Assembly: GCF_040954645.1 (NCBI RefSeq)
Contig: NC_092807.1
Coordinates: forward strand, 26,150,309 to 26,214,308
DNA from: Diabrotica undecimpunctata
Taxonomy: Eukaryota > Arthropoda > Insecta > Coleoptera > Chrysomelidae
Direction of reading: 5' to 3'
Length of the DNA stretch: 64,000 nt
Numbering within the stretch: the first letter of the stretch is position 1; each line of letters begins with the position of its first letter. The notes under the pieces are model-generated. The model was given only the letters and a program-made list of their open reading frames with translations, was not told the origin of the DNA and did not search any database. Shown here in pieces: positions 21,750 to 32,880 of the stretch. The position numbers and the translations under genes were made by a program.

Positions 21750-23082
21750 AGAAAAAGGTTTAAAAGGTTTTATTGGGACAATGGAGCAGACATTTCCAAT
21801 AAAATGGTGAAGAATGCAATGCGTCGTGACAGGTTTATCCAAATAATGCGTTTCATGCATTGTGCTGATAATACGCAAATGGATTTAAATGATAAAATGT
21901 GTAAATTAAGACCAGTAATCAAAAAATTACAGAGTACTTTTCTCAAATATTATCAACCAACTGAAAATATGAATTATGATGAGTCGATGGTGAAATATTA
22001 CGGGCGACATAGTTGTTAACAATTTATTAGGAGAAAACCGATAAGATTCGGTTAAAAAGTATGGTGCCTTAACTCTGAGACTAGTTACCTTGTGAATTTT
22101 GAGATCTATCAAGAGAAAAGTACCAATTCCAACGATCTTTACCAACTTGCATTTGGAAAGGCAGCCGCTCCCCTTGTCTTGATGTTATACACTTTGCCAC
22201 AACAAAGGCTGCCTTTCCAAATCTATGTAGATAACCTCTTTACTGGGTTCAATTTAATGGTTTATTTAAAAAAAAAAAAAAAGAATATGGTATCACAGGA
22301 ACAATAAGAGAGAACAGAATACCACAAGATGTTTCAATTTTCGATAAAAAACTATGTCCAAACAAACTCGAGGTTATTTGGTTTCAAAAATTGACAAAGA
22401 AGATGGTATTATGTTAACAAGATGGATGGATAACGCCGTAGTAACAATGGCATCAACTTCATATGGTGTGCATCCTATTCAACAAGTGAAACGTTATTCA
22501 CATTCTGAAAAAAAAAGTCGTCCAAGCTCTACGCCCACATGTTGTTGGAATGTATAACAAGTTTATGGGAGGCACTGATAGAATGGATGAGGATTTAACA
22601 AGATACCGTATAAGTATTCGTAGTAAGAAATGGTATTGGTCTATACTTACATGGTTAATTGATGCTGCGGTGCAAAATGCGTGGATACTTTATAAGTGTT
22701 TAGGAAGACCGACAACTAATTTGATTTTTCGACGTGAAATCGCGACTACTTACCTTACCAAATTAAAAAACCTTCCCGTTAGACCTGGTAGACCAACAAC
22801 AAGTAGAAATAGTTTATCTCTTCACAGAATCTCTGACAACATTAGGTACGATGGTGTTAACCATCTCATTAAACCTGTTCCTAATAAAAAACGAAGGCGG
22901 TGCGCAGGGGAAGGGTACTGCTCAGTAGGACGTACGTAGTGTGAGAAATGCGATATTGGACTCTGCATTGAATGCAGATGCAAAAATTTAATACGTTTTT
23001 TTGCTTATTTGTATTTTTTCTAAACTAAACTTAGCAAAAAACCACCAGTTTTACAAAAAAAATTAATTCAGGCTTTGATGGG
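21750..23082 (+). pseudogene. piggyBac/PGBD-like transposase, fourth copy, with 3' TTAA
   Basis: Plus-strand pieces read FYWDNGADISNKMVKNAM, NYDESMVKYYGRHSC (first catalytic Asp, 21970), then KVWCLN, FQIYVDNLFTGFNLM (second Asp, about 22225), ARGYLVSKID-like sequence and YNKFMGGTDRMDEDLTRYR (third catalytic Asp, about 22570). An SKKWYWSILTWLIDAAVQNA segment follows, and finally a CxxC-rich zinc domain (CEKCDIGLCIEC) at about 22940-22980. Two in-frame stops and frameshifts at A-runs (near 22270 and 22510) break it. The element ends GATGGG|TTAA at 23083-23086, a correct piggyBac 3' boundary. The N-terminal quarter and the 5' TTAA were not located. Confidence 0.85.
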
Positions 23083-23086
23083 TTAA

Positions 23087-24099
23087 GGTACCAAAATTTA
23101 ACCAGCCAAACTAGGCAACCTATAACACAATTTCATATATCGATTTACAATAAAATCGATTCCCATTGTCATTATAGGGAAAACGAATACTGGCCAGTGG
23201 CCATGTTCATCATGTTCATTTTACAACCGAACTTCCTGGATATAGGTTGATACAAGTGCGGCAGGCAGAGCTTGGAAGAAAGAATGAAACAATTTTAAGT
23301 TATTTTATTATTTCTTGGGAAAGGGGAAGAGTTTATTTTTGGTTATTTTAAAGGAATTTAGTCTATATGTGTTTAAGAAGCTACCATTTTTTTTATGAAA
23401 GAGAAAACTTTCAATAAGTTCTGGTAAGTGCAAATATCTTCCATTTAAATTGTCAGTTTCAATCATCTAAATCTTCTCAACTATTAGAAATACCCCACAA
23501 TCATTCTTATTTTTTTTTATATACATATTATAATATTCCAGTATAGTACCTAACATTCAATATTTGAGTCAAGGTCACTTAATGGCAAATATATTTTAGT
23601 TTTTGTTACTAAAACAAAAACTATTTTAAGTACAAGAACCTAGAATAAACAAGGCTTTTTCTGTTCTCTTATAGCCTGCCGGCCCAACCTCAGGAATTGG
23701 AATTTAAGTTTTATTATTTGGGAAGAAGATATTTTGATTTGGGGAAAATTATACCAGGATTTGGGAAGAAATGTACTTTGATTTGGGGAAGGATTTTGGT
23801 TTCATTTTCTGGTTGGTCTGCCAGTCCTTAAGGCTTTTACAAAGCACATAGGCTGATCCATCCTACAGCCATCCACTACCAGGACAGCGGATTAGGGAAC
23901 TCCCTTTCCATCAAAAGGGTTATTAAGGACATTTATTTTCTTATTAAAACTTAATAATTTAAATTTCAATTTTTTTATACCTGGTTAATACCTGGTTAGT
24001 ACCCTCAATTTTTTTTGAATCCTTTCACTTGCTTAATTTTATTCCCTATTTACTTTAAATTTATTTATTTTTTAATATTTTATATTACACTTAATAGGT
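23087..24099. other. Non-coding stretch
   Basis: No coding motif is seen. A short internal repetition of TTTGGGGAA/TTTGGGAAGAA phrases at about 23716-23800 is visible. It could be internal sequence or flank of the LTR candidate that follows. Confidence 0.3.
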
Positions 24100-24562
24100 T
24101 GTCAGGATATATTATCCAATTTGTATGTACCCTCATATATCGAATTGATGTATGTGTTGTTCTGGTGTCTTAACTGACTAGTCTCAGATTTTTAAGCTGC
24201 CCTTTTGTAACTGTATAAGTATTTAATTAGTTTATATTTTAATTACCATTTACTCCATGTGAGTTATTTAAATATTATTAACTTACCTTTTTCCTCATTG
24301 TTAGAGGACTGTTCAGATCAAACCTTGTTAGATATTTATATTTTGGGTCCTATTTTTAGTAACTGTTTTTCTTGTAAATATATATTTTGGGGATATATTT
24401 TAATCAGTATTTAGTGTATATAAGTATAGGGTTGGGATAGCACAGTAGGATTGTAATATAGTGTATAAAGCATTTCAGATTTTTATTTGTTCCATATCAT
24501 CTTTTATTTTCAGTTAGTATATAACTACATATATCCCTAATTGGAGTGGTATTCTAAATTCA
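24100..24562 (+). repeat. Candidate solo or 5' LTR followed by Lys-type PBS
   Basis: The segment starts TGTCAGGATA and ends TTCTAAATTCA, so it has TG..CA ends. TGGCGCCC follows three bases later at 24566-24573; that octamer is the usual start of a primer-binding site complementary to tRNA-Lys. No second LTR copy or gag/pol lies downstream, so this would be a truncated 5' end. It rests on end dinucleotides and one octamer only. Confidence 0.35.
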
Positions 24563-24573
24563 CCCTGGCGCCC

Positions 24574-25397
24574 ATCTAAAGATCATCTTAGGATTGATCT
24601 AATTTAACCTCAAGTTACTACAGGCAAGCAAACGTGCCAACCTCCTCTGTGAGCATAACTCTCATTCTCTTGAGCTAAGCCTATTCTATTGTAGTGCTTC
24701 CAGTAAATTTTATATTTTCTTTTGTATTGGTTACATTCTCGGTTATTTAACATTTTATTTAAATAATTATTAATTAATTTTAAATTTTATTTAACCAGAA
24801 ATCTTACATAATTTCTAATATTGGCTTCACCATTTCGGGCTTTTCCTTTTCTCATTTGCAACAATTAGCTCTCTCCATTTTTTAATTAGCAACAATAAGC
24901 TTTTCCTTAGCTTCCCCTTATTTAATTGGTAACACCACGATAAGCGCATATTTTGGTAAGTTCGGATAAACGCATATATAGAATAAATAAGGGCTTATTT
25001 CTTGAGGTTTTGCCATATTGTGAAATACAATTATCTACATAAAAGATCCTATTCATTGATATTGTTATCTATCTTTGTCTCCGTGGTAATACAAATTTTG
25101 CAAATAATCTACTGTTTACTACTTCAAGAGAACGTCAATTATTGCAATAGTTTGGATTGCCAATATTTTTGCAAATTCTTTCTGCATTGTGTTTGGCGTT
25201 CGCCGTGTAGCGCCAAAATGTTATTTGAATCTCTTGCTGAATATAAATTTAATTAAGCTGATAACGTTATTTCAATTTACTATTCGATATTCAGAGAATT
25301 TAATTTTACCTAGAAACATTTTGTTGGAAAATTTTACGGCAAATTAATCAGCCGCCAGGGGTGGTTCGCGTGTCTCGACAGAGGTAAAGCAAATCCT
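24574..25397. other. Non-coding stretch
   Basis: No supported ORF or RNA gene. It may hold leader sequence of the LTR candidate upstream. Confidence 0.3.
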
Positions 25398-25683
25398 GTC
25401 TGACTCATAGACATAATACAAATAGACTGAGCACTACAATACAGACCCGTTCCCCAGTGTGACAGAGAAAACTGACGTAAAGCAGTTCCTGCATCTCTTT
25501 ATAATGGGTCGGATTTATCGACCACATGACCTAAATAACCAATGGGAAGGTCACGTAGTTGATAAATCTGATCCATTAAAAAGAGATGCGACAGCTTTGC
25601 GTCAATTTTTTCAGTCGCACTGGGGTAACGGCTGGTATTGCAGCACTCTATTTGTATTATATGTCTATGGTCTGACCCATAGA
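25398..25683. mobile_element. Foldback MITE with about 125-bp arms
   Basis: The left arm (25398-25525) and right arm (25559-25683) are imperfect inverted copies. Shared phrases include CATAGACATA, ATACAAATAGA, CCCAGTGTGAC/CCCAGTGCGAC and GCATCTCTTT. The loop is about 33 bp. No coding capacity is seen, and the transposon superfamily is not identifiable. Confidence 0.75.
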
Positions 25684-26037
25684 CATACAGATTGAACGAA
25701 TTTAAAACGGAACATACGAAATCAATGTATTTCGGCTCAACTCCGCTCTAGGTGGTTGGCCAACAAAAGGTTGTCAAATAATTATATTATAAAAATCCAA
25801 TACTTCAGCGGGCTGCTGGATTCTGAATTCATTCAAGAACAAATCAAAACTCCACCCAAATAGGTTGCCCAGAATCACTGTGAAAACTAGACTAAACAAG
25901 CAGTTATTATGCTGTCAAACCACCTATCGCTTCCTTATAGTCCAAGAGATAGAGAAGAAAATTTTGAACTGATCAGTAATATGACATTTCTCTATTGGAA
26001 TATATTCATTGTAACTGGGTTAAGACTTTGCCTTACA

Positions 26038-26350
26038 GGCGGACGCCCCTTGTGGTACAGGGGGTGGCTATACAGGGATGAAGTTGTAATTTTTTTCGGA
26101 AAAATTAACGATCGATAATATGGCTGAAAATTTGCCCAGAGTAAGATCTTTGTATAACTAGACGAAATCCCAAAGGGCGGACGCGAGAGTGGATACATAA
26201 GGGGTGGCGGACAGGGGTGAAGTTGCAATTTTTTGGGGAAAAATTAACGATAAGTAATCTGTCCGCCATTTTCATGGCTCATTATTTAGCCCCTAAAAAC
26301 TCTAAATCCAAAAGGGCGGACAGCTGGGTTGGTACAGAGGGTCAAATGTA
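26038..26350. repeat. Degenerate tandem repeat, about 138-140 bp period
   Basis: Three units begin with GGCGGACG or GGGCGGACA at about 26038, 26176 and 26317. The first two share GATGAAGTTGTAATTTTTT or GTGAAGTTGCAATTTTTT, then GGAAAAATTAACGAT. The third unit is partial. No coding potential is apparent. Confidence 0.7.
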
Positions 26351-26579
26351 CCACTTGACTGCGCATTTTAGGTCTCGTTAACAATTTTCAAACTGATTTT
26401 ATTATGATATTTTTATACCGATTAATTTGAAAATCTGTATGCTCACTTCTGTTACTATTCTGAAAAGCGTCGAGTAGAGTTTTCCTCAAAATTTTCCAAT
26501 AAAATTTCCGCAAATGAAAATTTTCGTAATTTTCTGAGGTAAAATCTAATTTGTAGAATCCTTTCGATTTTCTGTAAGT

Positions 26580-26955
26580 TATACCATGATTTTTTGTCCA
26601 AAAATTTTCAAACGATTTTTCCGATAAGAAAAAAAAATTAGAAAAACTTTAAAAATTTCGTCATTTTTCTCACTCTCATTGATGTCATCACATTCATCAT
26701 CTTCGTCACTTTCACTTTCAATAATATCACATTCATTATCTGCTTCATTTTCAATCACTACTTCTCGAACTGATTCTGGCATCTGAGGTCCACTAAACCA
26801 TTTGAAGTTATATGTTTCATCTTCAAACTCCGAACCATGTTCTTCAACAATCAATTCTGTTGGTACTTTTTTATGAGCATTTGTCCAAATATTTGAAATA
26901 TAATGAGCTTGCAGTAGATGTTGGTGTAATTCATCTTGACATGGTGGTAAGCTTA
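26580..26955 (-). pseudogene. Fragment of an uncharacterised insect repeat-associated protein
   Basis: The minus-strand frame contains LPPCQDELHQHLLQAHYISN, an IWTNAHKKVP segment, KWFSGPQMPESV and an acidic tail (ESESDEDDECDD). I recognise the layout PP..D.L..HL..A.Y....W..A.....P as a recurring C-terminal module in uncharacterised arthropod and cnidarian proteins linked to mobile elements. I cannot name a function. The N-terminal 50 residues of the open frame (27109-26956) come from a different GC-rich repeat and are a chance fusion. Confidence 0.45.
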
Positions 26956-27363
26956 AACAAATAATGTTAGCGAAAGGTAACAACACGAAGCGACGGGCAG
27001 CAAGAAGAGTCGACACTGCCGGCATTCTTGTGCCTCTCTCGAGGAGAGGGAACGCGGCTACACGGAGTGAGAAGGCCGGCGTCTCTGTGGAATTTAAGAC
27101 ATACTCCACGCATCAGAATTCTAACACAAATATTAAGTCATTGTAAGAATACTGTCTGTAAGAAAGCTCGAACTGTTAGAGAATTCTGATTGCCGGTGTC
27201 CCCTCACCAACCACAGAGGCTCGGGGAAGCTTCTTACACGTAATCCCAATTAACTCCACGAAACGAAGATGGACTCTCGAAACTTGAGATCCTCTTCGAG
27301 AGCGGCGGTCGTAGAACATCCAGAAACCCCTGAAAACCAGGAGGACGTTACGGCCGTACGACA

Positions 27364-27529
27364 GAGGCCATATTTATATTCTCTACCCGTTTCCCCTCCA
27401 CTGGTTTTAGCGTGATAAACCCTTCCCGCAAAACACGAAGAAAGAAAAGCTACTAAAAACGACGACACGCCCTCTCACGCCAAAACCAGTGGAGGGGAGG
27501 CGAGTAGAGAATATAAATATGGCCTCCGC
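27364..27529. repeat. GC-rich inverted repeat, about 50-bp arms
   Basis: Arm 27364-27415 (GGCCATATTTATATTCTC .. CCCCTCCACTGGTTTT) is repeated in inverse at 27475-27529 with a few differences. The loop is about 60 bp. It lies in a GC-rich island (about 27000-27660) unlike its AT-rich surroundings. A hammerhead-like motif lies 50 bp downstream, so the structure may be the inverted end of a Penelope-like element. Confidence 0.75.
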
Positions 27530-27577
27530 AGTACAACGCGGCGTCAGTTTTAGCGTACAAGCGAAGCAGTAACATCT

Positions 27578-27612
27578 CCAGAAGATGCCAACCCTAGTGT
27601 TGGCGAATGGTC
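27578..27612 (+). other. Hammerhead-like motif (AGAAGA - stem - GCGAA)
   Basis: CCAGAAGATGCCAAC, loop CCTAGT, GTTGGCGAATGGTC. The seven-pair stem TGCCAAC/GTTGGCG is close to perfect. AGAAGA in place of the CUGANGA core and GAAT in place of GAAA suggest a mutated type I hammerhead like those in Penelope-like elements. Self-cleavage is unlikely with these core changes. Confidence 0.45.
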
Positions 27613-27829
27613 GAGAACTAATCTCAGAAGATAACGGCCTAACAGCCCGAACAAACAATTTAACAAGTTAGCCATACTATGTTCAAACAGTTAAATTATA
27701 TTAGAACATAACATTTCAACGAGGTATTACATTAAACTATCATAAAAATACTTAATATTTTCATTAATTCAAATTAATAATTATTCACAAAAGTATGATA
27801 AAACATTAAAATGTTTTATTCTACCAAGT

Positions 27830-29281
27830 TCTTATAAAATTCTTTATTTTCATCATTTAAGCAGTTTAAAACACCCCTAAATTCGTTGTTCTTGTTCGCA
27901 GTCAATTTGCTTTTACATTTGAGCCAAATACGATGTCAAGTTTTCCATTGTTACGTTTTTCTTTAACACTGTAATTTCCTTTCATTCCTCTAAATCATTA
28001 CTTTGGTCAATCACTCATTGTTTTGGTCATAACCTTTCCGAGTTTATATTTTTCAATTTTAATACATTGCACTCTAGAAATTTGTACATTGTTGGTAGTA
28101 ATCGTGTTTTCAGCTGCTAATTTAAAAACAAAAAAAAATCTTCATTTTTCATTATGGATGCCAAATAAGGATGTTCTAGCCTTGCTGATACAATAGCTCT
28201 CAGCAAATCTAGTGGCACCTCATAATGTGACTTCCGTTTTCTTTTTTCTGTCTGTGCGAAGTCTCTGTCACAACTCAAAAAAGAGTGACCTGGAACAAGG
28301 TACTTTTGCTCAACTTTATCTATGAGACCTTAAGGAATTATATAAAACCTTAAGCACAAAAACATCTTGTTCTTATTTTTTGCAGCGCAGTTATCACTTC
28401 AAAACATAAGTTTCCGTTTTAGCGTAACTTTACATTTTATAGCTTTTAAAATAGCCGAGGCCATTTCGTTACCGCGCCTACCTATTTGTCCTTCATGCCA
28501 TATAAAAGTAAATACTCCATTGTTGTGCCTACATGTATACCAAAATTGTAAACACTGAGCTGTCTTGAGTAATACATCTTACTGTGAGTAAGAGCTGGCA
28601 AAGAAAACACTTGTTAAAGGTCCATAATAAGAGTGCAAACGTCGCTTCTGCGCATTTGAGAGTTTTTGTGATCATTTTCCATAATCTGCCTAGCTTTTTC
28701 TGCCTTATGATGGAATTCTAAGCGTCGTTTGTTATTATTTTGTTCTGCTGTATTGCTCTTATTGCAGCTTGTAACATATCGCAGGTGTCACACGTATCAC
28801 TGCGTAGTTGGCGAAATGATAGTTTCGGGAATTCAAGTTTAAATATTTGAACAAAATATTCTCTCCCTACTTTGTTTTCGGGATGTTTTTCATTAAAAGC
28901 AAGGTGCAGCCTACTTTATTTTAAATCAGTACTTAAGTACTCCTTTTCACTCTTAGCTCTCGAGTAGTGACTTTCTGCTCTGGTGAACGAATTAACGTGG
29001 TCAACAATCCGTTGTTTGTCTGCAGTGGAGTACTTTGTGTTTCTTCCCTTATTGCCCCTTGTTTCCGTGTAAGAAGTTTTTCCCGATTTTAAATATTTAA
29101 CAAAAGTTTCAATCCCCCTTTTAGTTACTGCAAATGCGTCTTGAAAGGTTCTCATGCACACTTTTACAATATTCCCTGATCCATTTGGAATACTAAATAA
29201 AATAGATGTTTGTTTATGACTGGATTCGGCTATTACACTTTTACGCCGACGGTTTATGGGTAACAGATTTATCAACCCCAT
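27830..29281 (-). pseudogene. DUF7869-like protein gene, decayed
   Basis: From 29281 the minus strand reads 121 aa with KVCMRTFQDAFAVTKRGIET, then HVNSFTRAESHYSRAKSEKE. After frameshifts come a DTCD-type cysteine segment near 28780, an HNNGVFTFIWHEG stretch, an SDNCAAKNKNKMFLC block (candidate catalytic Asp and Asn) near 28370 and KYLVPGHSFLSCDRDFA near 28290. The order and motifs match the better preserved paralogue at 39989-38025. Many stops are present. The family is widespread in insects and uncharacterised. The SD-C--K/QN-N and GHS/T---D patterns resemble an RNase H-fold transposase core, but this is inference. Confidence 0.6.
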
Positions 29282-29430
29282 TAGGTAAGTATTTTGTACA
29301 TCAGAATCTTCTATTTTAAAAAGTCAACAAATAACTTCAGTTTCTTTTCATGTAGAATATAGAAAATGGGGCGGCCAATAGAGCCTGATACACTGCGATC
29401 TTTGCAGATCTATTGTGTTTCCCCCTTATT

Positions 29431-30045
29431 TTAAAGCACTTCATCTAGCTTGGTCCTCTTAATGAGACTCAACAGCCTTGATAGTGGCCTTTTCATGTAG
29501 CCTGGTGCTTCCGGTTTTTCCTCTTCGAGTTCTAGAAACCGCATTCGTGGGAGACCTTCGCAATGGCACAGAACGTGTAGAGCGGTTTCCTCTTCTTCCA
29601 GACAGAAACGACAGGTGTCCTCTTCTGTCAGGCCTATGAGACTCAAGTGTCTATTGAGTCTACAGTGCCCAGTGAGCAGACCCACTATCATTCTGACAGT
29701 CCTGCGTCTGTACGAAAGTAAGTCTGCTGTAAATTTAGCCGAATGTCCTTTGATGAACTGTTTGGCCTGCCTCTGTCCTGGTGAGTTGTTCCACCACTCA
29801 AGAGACTTCTGTTGCACCCATTTGTGTATGGCTGCCCTTTTTATCGTATTTGCGATTCCAAAGAAGGGTTCCGGACCAACCAGTGGCGTAGATGCGCCTT
29901 CTCGGGCCAATTCATCGGCCTTCTCGTTACCACGATGACCCTTATGTCCCGGCACCCAGGCAAGTGTCAACCTGTTTTGATTTCCCACCTGAGACTTCTC
30001 ACTTTTTTCATGTAACAACTGCTTGCAGTTATTTTTACATTCGCA
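29431..30045 (-). pseudogene. Non-LTR RNase H and zinc-knuckle tail (Jockey/R1/I type), open frame
   Basis: The 195-aa minus-strand frame starts behind CKNNCKQLLHEKSE. It shows the RNase H His loop LAWVPGHKGHRGNEKADELA, a linker, and the C-terminal RRTVRMIVGLLTGHCRLNRH, then CRFCLEEEETALHVLCHC, the CCHC knuckle of non-LTR ORF2 C-termini. The first RNase H Asp and Glu are missing upstream, so the insertion is 5'-truncated. The surviving frame has no stop, which suggests it is recent or was transcribed from an active master. A related but distinct tail lies at 63330-63964. Confidence 0.8.
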
Positions 30046-30679
30046 TAAAACCTTAAAGTAAAAATATAAATTAATGACTTTATACGCTTATCAGCTAAAA
30101 GACACTTGGCGATCCGTTTATATTTCCAACACTTCAAACATCTATTCGCGATATTGTACTACAACCTTTACTAAGCATGATTTTAAAGCCGACATAACCT
30201 ATAATTGTAACCTTTTAACACTATAACCAACTTGGGTTACAATACAGTATAACGTCAAGCTGAATTAAAAGTACTTATACTATAAACAAAACACTTACTT
30301 GTTCAGATGGTGGCTGTTTAGCATCCTCCATTTTGTTTTATTTAGTTTTGTAGGCCATTTCTGCTAATCGCATTTTTTTACGTACTGTTTGCCATGACCC
30401 TTCCCCTTTCTTTCGCCTTCTTTGTTCCTAATTATCATTAATATCGTAATAACTAGATCAAAACTCTAAGAAAGAGATTTCCAAACACACCTCAACTCAA
30501 CACAATCGCAATAAACTAATTAGAAAAGTAATGGTTGCAGCTGTTACCGATTTACTACAGCTCACACTTGACTCTGACAGGTGATGTGGCTATGCACTTG
30601 GCCCACTATATTGGAAACGTAACGCTGTATTTGGCGTGGACGCTATCTGCTAGATTTATTTAGAACTATTTTCAATGCA

Positions 30680-32880
30680 AATATTTTCTTAACAAACAAA
30701 AAAGAATTATTTAAAGACGTAAATGTGCTAAACCAGTTCAGTACAAGCAGTGATCATAGGTTAGTAAGAGCTAAAATAACGATATCAACCGAAAAAGAAA
30801 GACTCAAAATGATAAATAAGAAACAACCAAAGAAATGGACAAAACCATCTAACATTCAGGAGTTTGAAAAATATATTGGTAATTCATTGAAAGACACAAC
30901 AACAGCAGACATCAATATATTGAACAAACAAATAGTCAACACAATGCAACAGGCTCAAACTAAATATTGTCCGACAAGCAAAAAAGATGAAAAACTGAGT
31001 CAACCCACGAAAACCCTTATAGAACTAAGGCGACAAATGAAAGGAGATAACACTACAAGCAAAGAAGCGATAAATCAAATAAATAAGACGATCACAAAGG
31101 CAATAAGAAAAGACATAAGAAACTACAATGTAGAAAAAACAAAACAGGCAATAGAGCAAAATAAGAACATGAAAGTTTTGAAGAGGAGCGTACAAAAAGG
31201 GAAAATAGAAATTAACAAACTGAGAAACAGCACTGGAGAAGAAACAACGAACAGAGATGAAATATTAAGAATAGTCGAAGAGTTCTACACAGAGTTATAT
31301 AGATCAAGAAAAAAAGATAACAATACGGAACCTCCAATTACACTAAAAACTGGGGTATTAAACCAAGGATTAGATTTAATGCCCGATATAACAAAATCAG
31401 AAATCAAAGAAGCCCTGAAGAAAATGAAAAATAATCCAACCCCGGGTGAAGATGGAATAGTATCAGAAGCACTAAAAATTGGAGGGGATGTATTACTTGA
31501 AAAAATTAAACAACTTTTCAATATCTGCCTTCACAGCGCCAATATTCCAACAGACTGGAACAACGCTACTATGATTCTATTACACAAAGCAGGAGACAAA
31601 GCAAATTTAGAGAATTACAGACCGATTAGCCTCCTCAGCCATATATATATATAAGTTGTTTACGCGAATACTAGTTAAGAGAATGGAAAGAAAATTAGAG
31701 ATTTATCAACCAAGGGAACAGGCAGGATTCCGAAAAAGTTACGGAACAAATGACCATCTACAAAGTATAAAAACCCTAATAGAGAAAGCAGTGGAATACA
31801 TTAAACCTCTAGTTATAATATTTATCGATTTTCACAAAGCCTTTGACACAGTTGAGCTAAGCAAAATATTACAGGCGCTTAAAGAATGCAGGCTAGATTA
31901 TAGATATACTAAATTATTATACAAAATATACCTGCAGGCAACAACCACTGTCAGATTACATACTAACAGTAATCGCATAAAAATAGAACGGGAGGTAAGA
32001 CAAGGAGGCCCAATGTCACCTAAACTTTTTAATACGGTGCTAGAACATGTTTTTAAGAATTTGGATTGGATGACAAAGGGGATAAAAATAGATGGAGAAT
32101 ATCTAAACAACTTACGTTTCGCCGATGATATACTTATAATAGCTGAAGATCTAGGTATGGCAAAAGAGATGGTACAGGAACTCGTTGAGGCTACAGAAAG
32201 TGTAGGTTTAAATATAAATATCTCGAAAACAAAAATCATGACCAATTTGGTACCCAACCAGAACATCAGTATTGGTGGGAAAGAAATAGAACTCGTAGAT
32301 AGATATAAATACCTGGGACATGAAATTATGATTGGCAGGGATAACCAGACTCATGAACTGAAGAGAAGAATCGGCCTTGGGTGGGCAGCATTTGGAAAAC
32401 TGAGAGAAACTTTTAAAAGTGAGCTGCCCACATGCCTAAAGAGAAAGGTATTTGATCATTGCGTCCTCCCAGTCTTGACGTACGGAGCAGAAAAACTTAC
32501 CTTAACAAAAGCAGCAGCTACCAAACTGAGAGTCACGCAGAGAAGAATGGAGCGGTCCATGTTAGGAATAACTCTGCGAGACAGAATCACCAACGAAGAC
32601 ATCAGGAGAAGAACCGGAGTGACTGACATCATCCAGAAGATAGCCAGGCTAAAATGGAGATGGGCAGGACACATAGCCAGAATGACAGATGGGTGATGGA
32701 CAAAGAGGTTATTGGAATGGAGGCCAAGGGAAGACAAGAGAAGCGTCGGTCGACCACCTACAAGATGGACTGACGATTTAAGAAGACTCAATAAAAACTG
32801 GATTAGAGCGGCGCAAGATAGACCGGGTTGGAAACATGAGGAAGAGGCCTATGTTCACGTTAACGGCTTTGTTGCATAGC
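30680..32880 (+). mobile_element. Non-LTR retrotransposon, longest RT copy
   Basis: Covers the last part of the endonuclease (NQFSTSSDHRLVRAKI near 30730), a long basic linker, the whole RT and the C-terminal segment. It ends near 32880 where the frame passes into host sequence; no clear tail or TSD was found. It is the same family as 18322-19577. Confidence 0.75.
30725..32696 (+). pseudogene. Non-LTR ORF2, one microsatellite frameshift and one terminal stop
   Basis: Two long frames make one ORF2. Frame one (30725-31654) carries SDHRLV, TPGEDGIVSEALKIGG and ENYRPISLLSHIY. A TATATATATATA run at 31640-31653 then shifts the frame, and frame two (31656-32696) continues with EQAGFRKSYGTNDHLQS, FIDFHKAFDTVELSKIL, EVRQGGPMSPKLFNTVLEH, the catalytic RFADDILIIAED and YKYLGHEIMIG. 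It closes with TYGAEKLTLTKAAATKLR and LKWRWAGHIARM. A TGA follows at 32694; the usual RGRPP-type tail motif (SVGRPPTRWTDDLRR) is readable after it. RT active-site residues are intact. Confidence 0.85.

Noticed and set aside
25002..25256. 84-aa open frame with hydrophobic and Cys residues
   Set aside because: No domain and no signal of selection visible; low-complexity AT-rich sequence.
27250..27658. Overlapping minus-strand frames in the GC-rich island
   Set aside because: They run through an inverted repeat, have no known motif, and result from low stop-codon density in GC-rich DNA.
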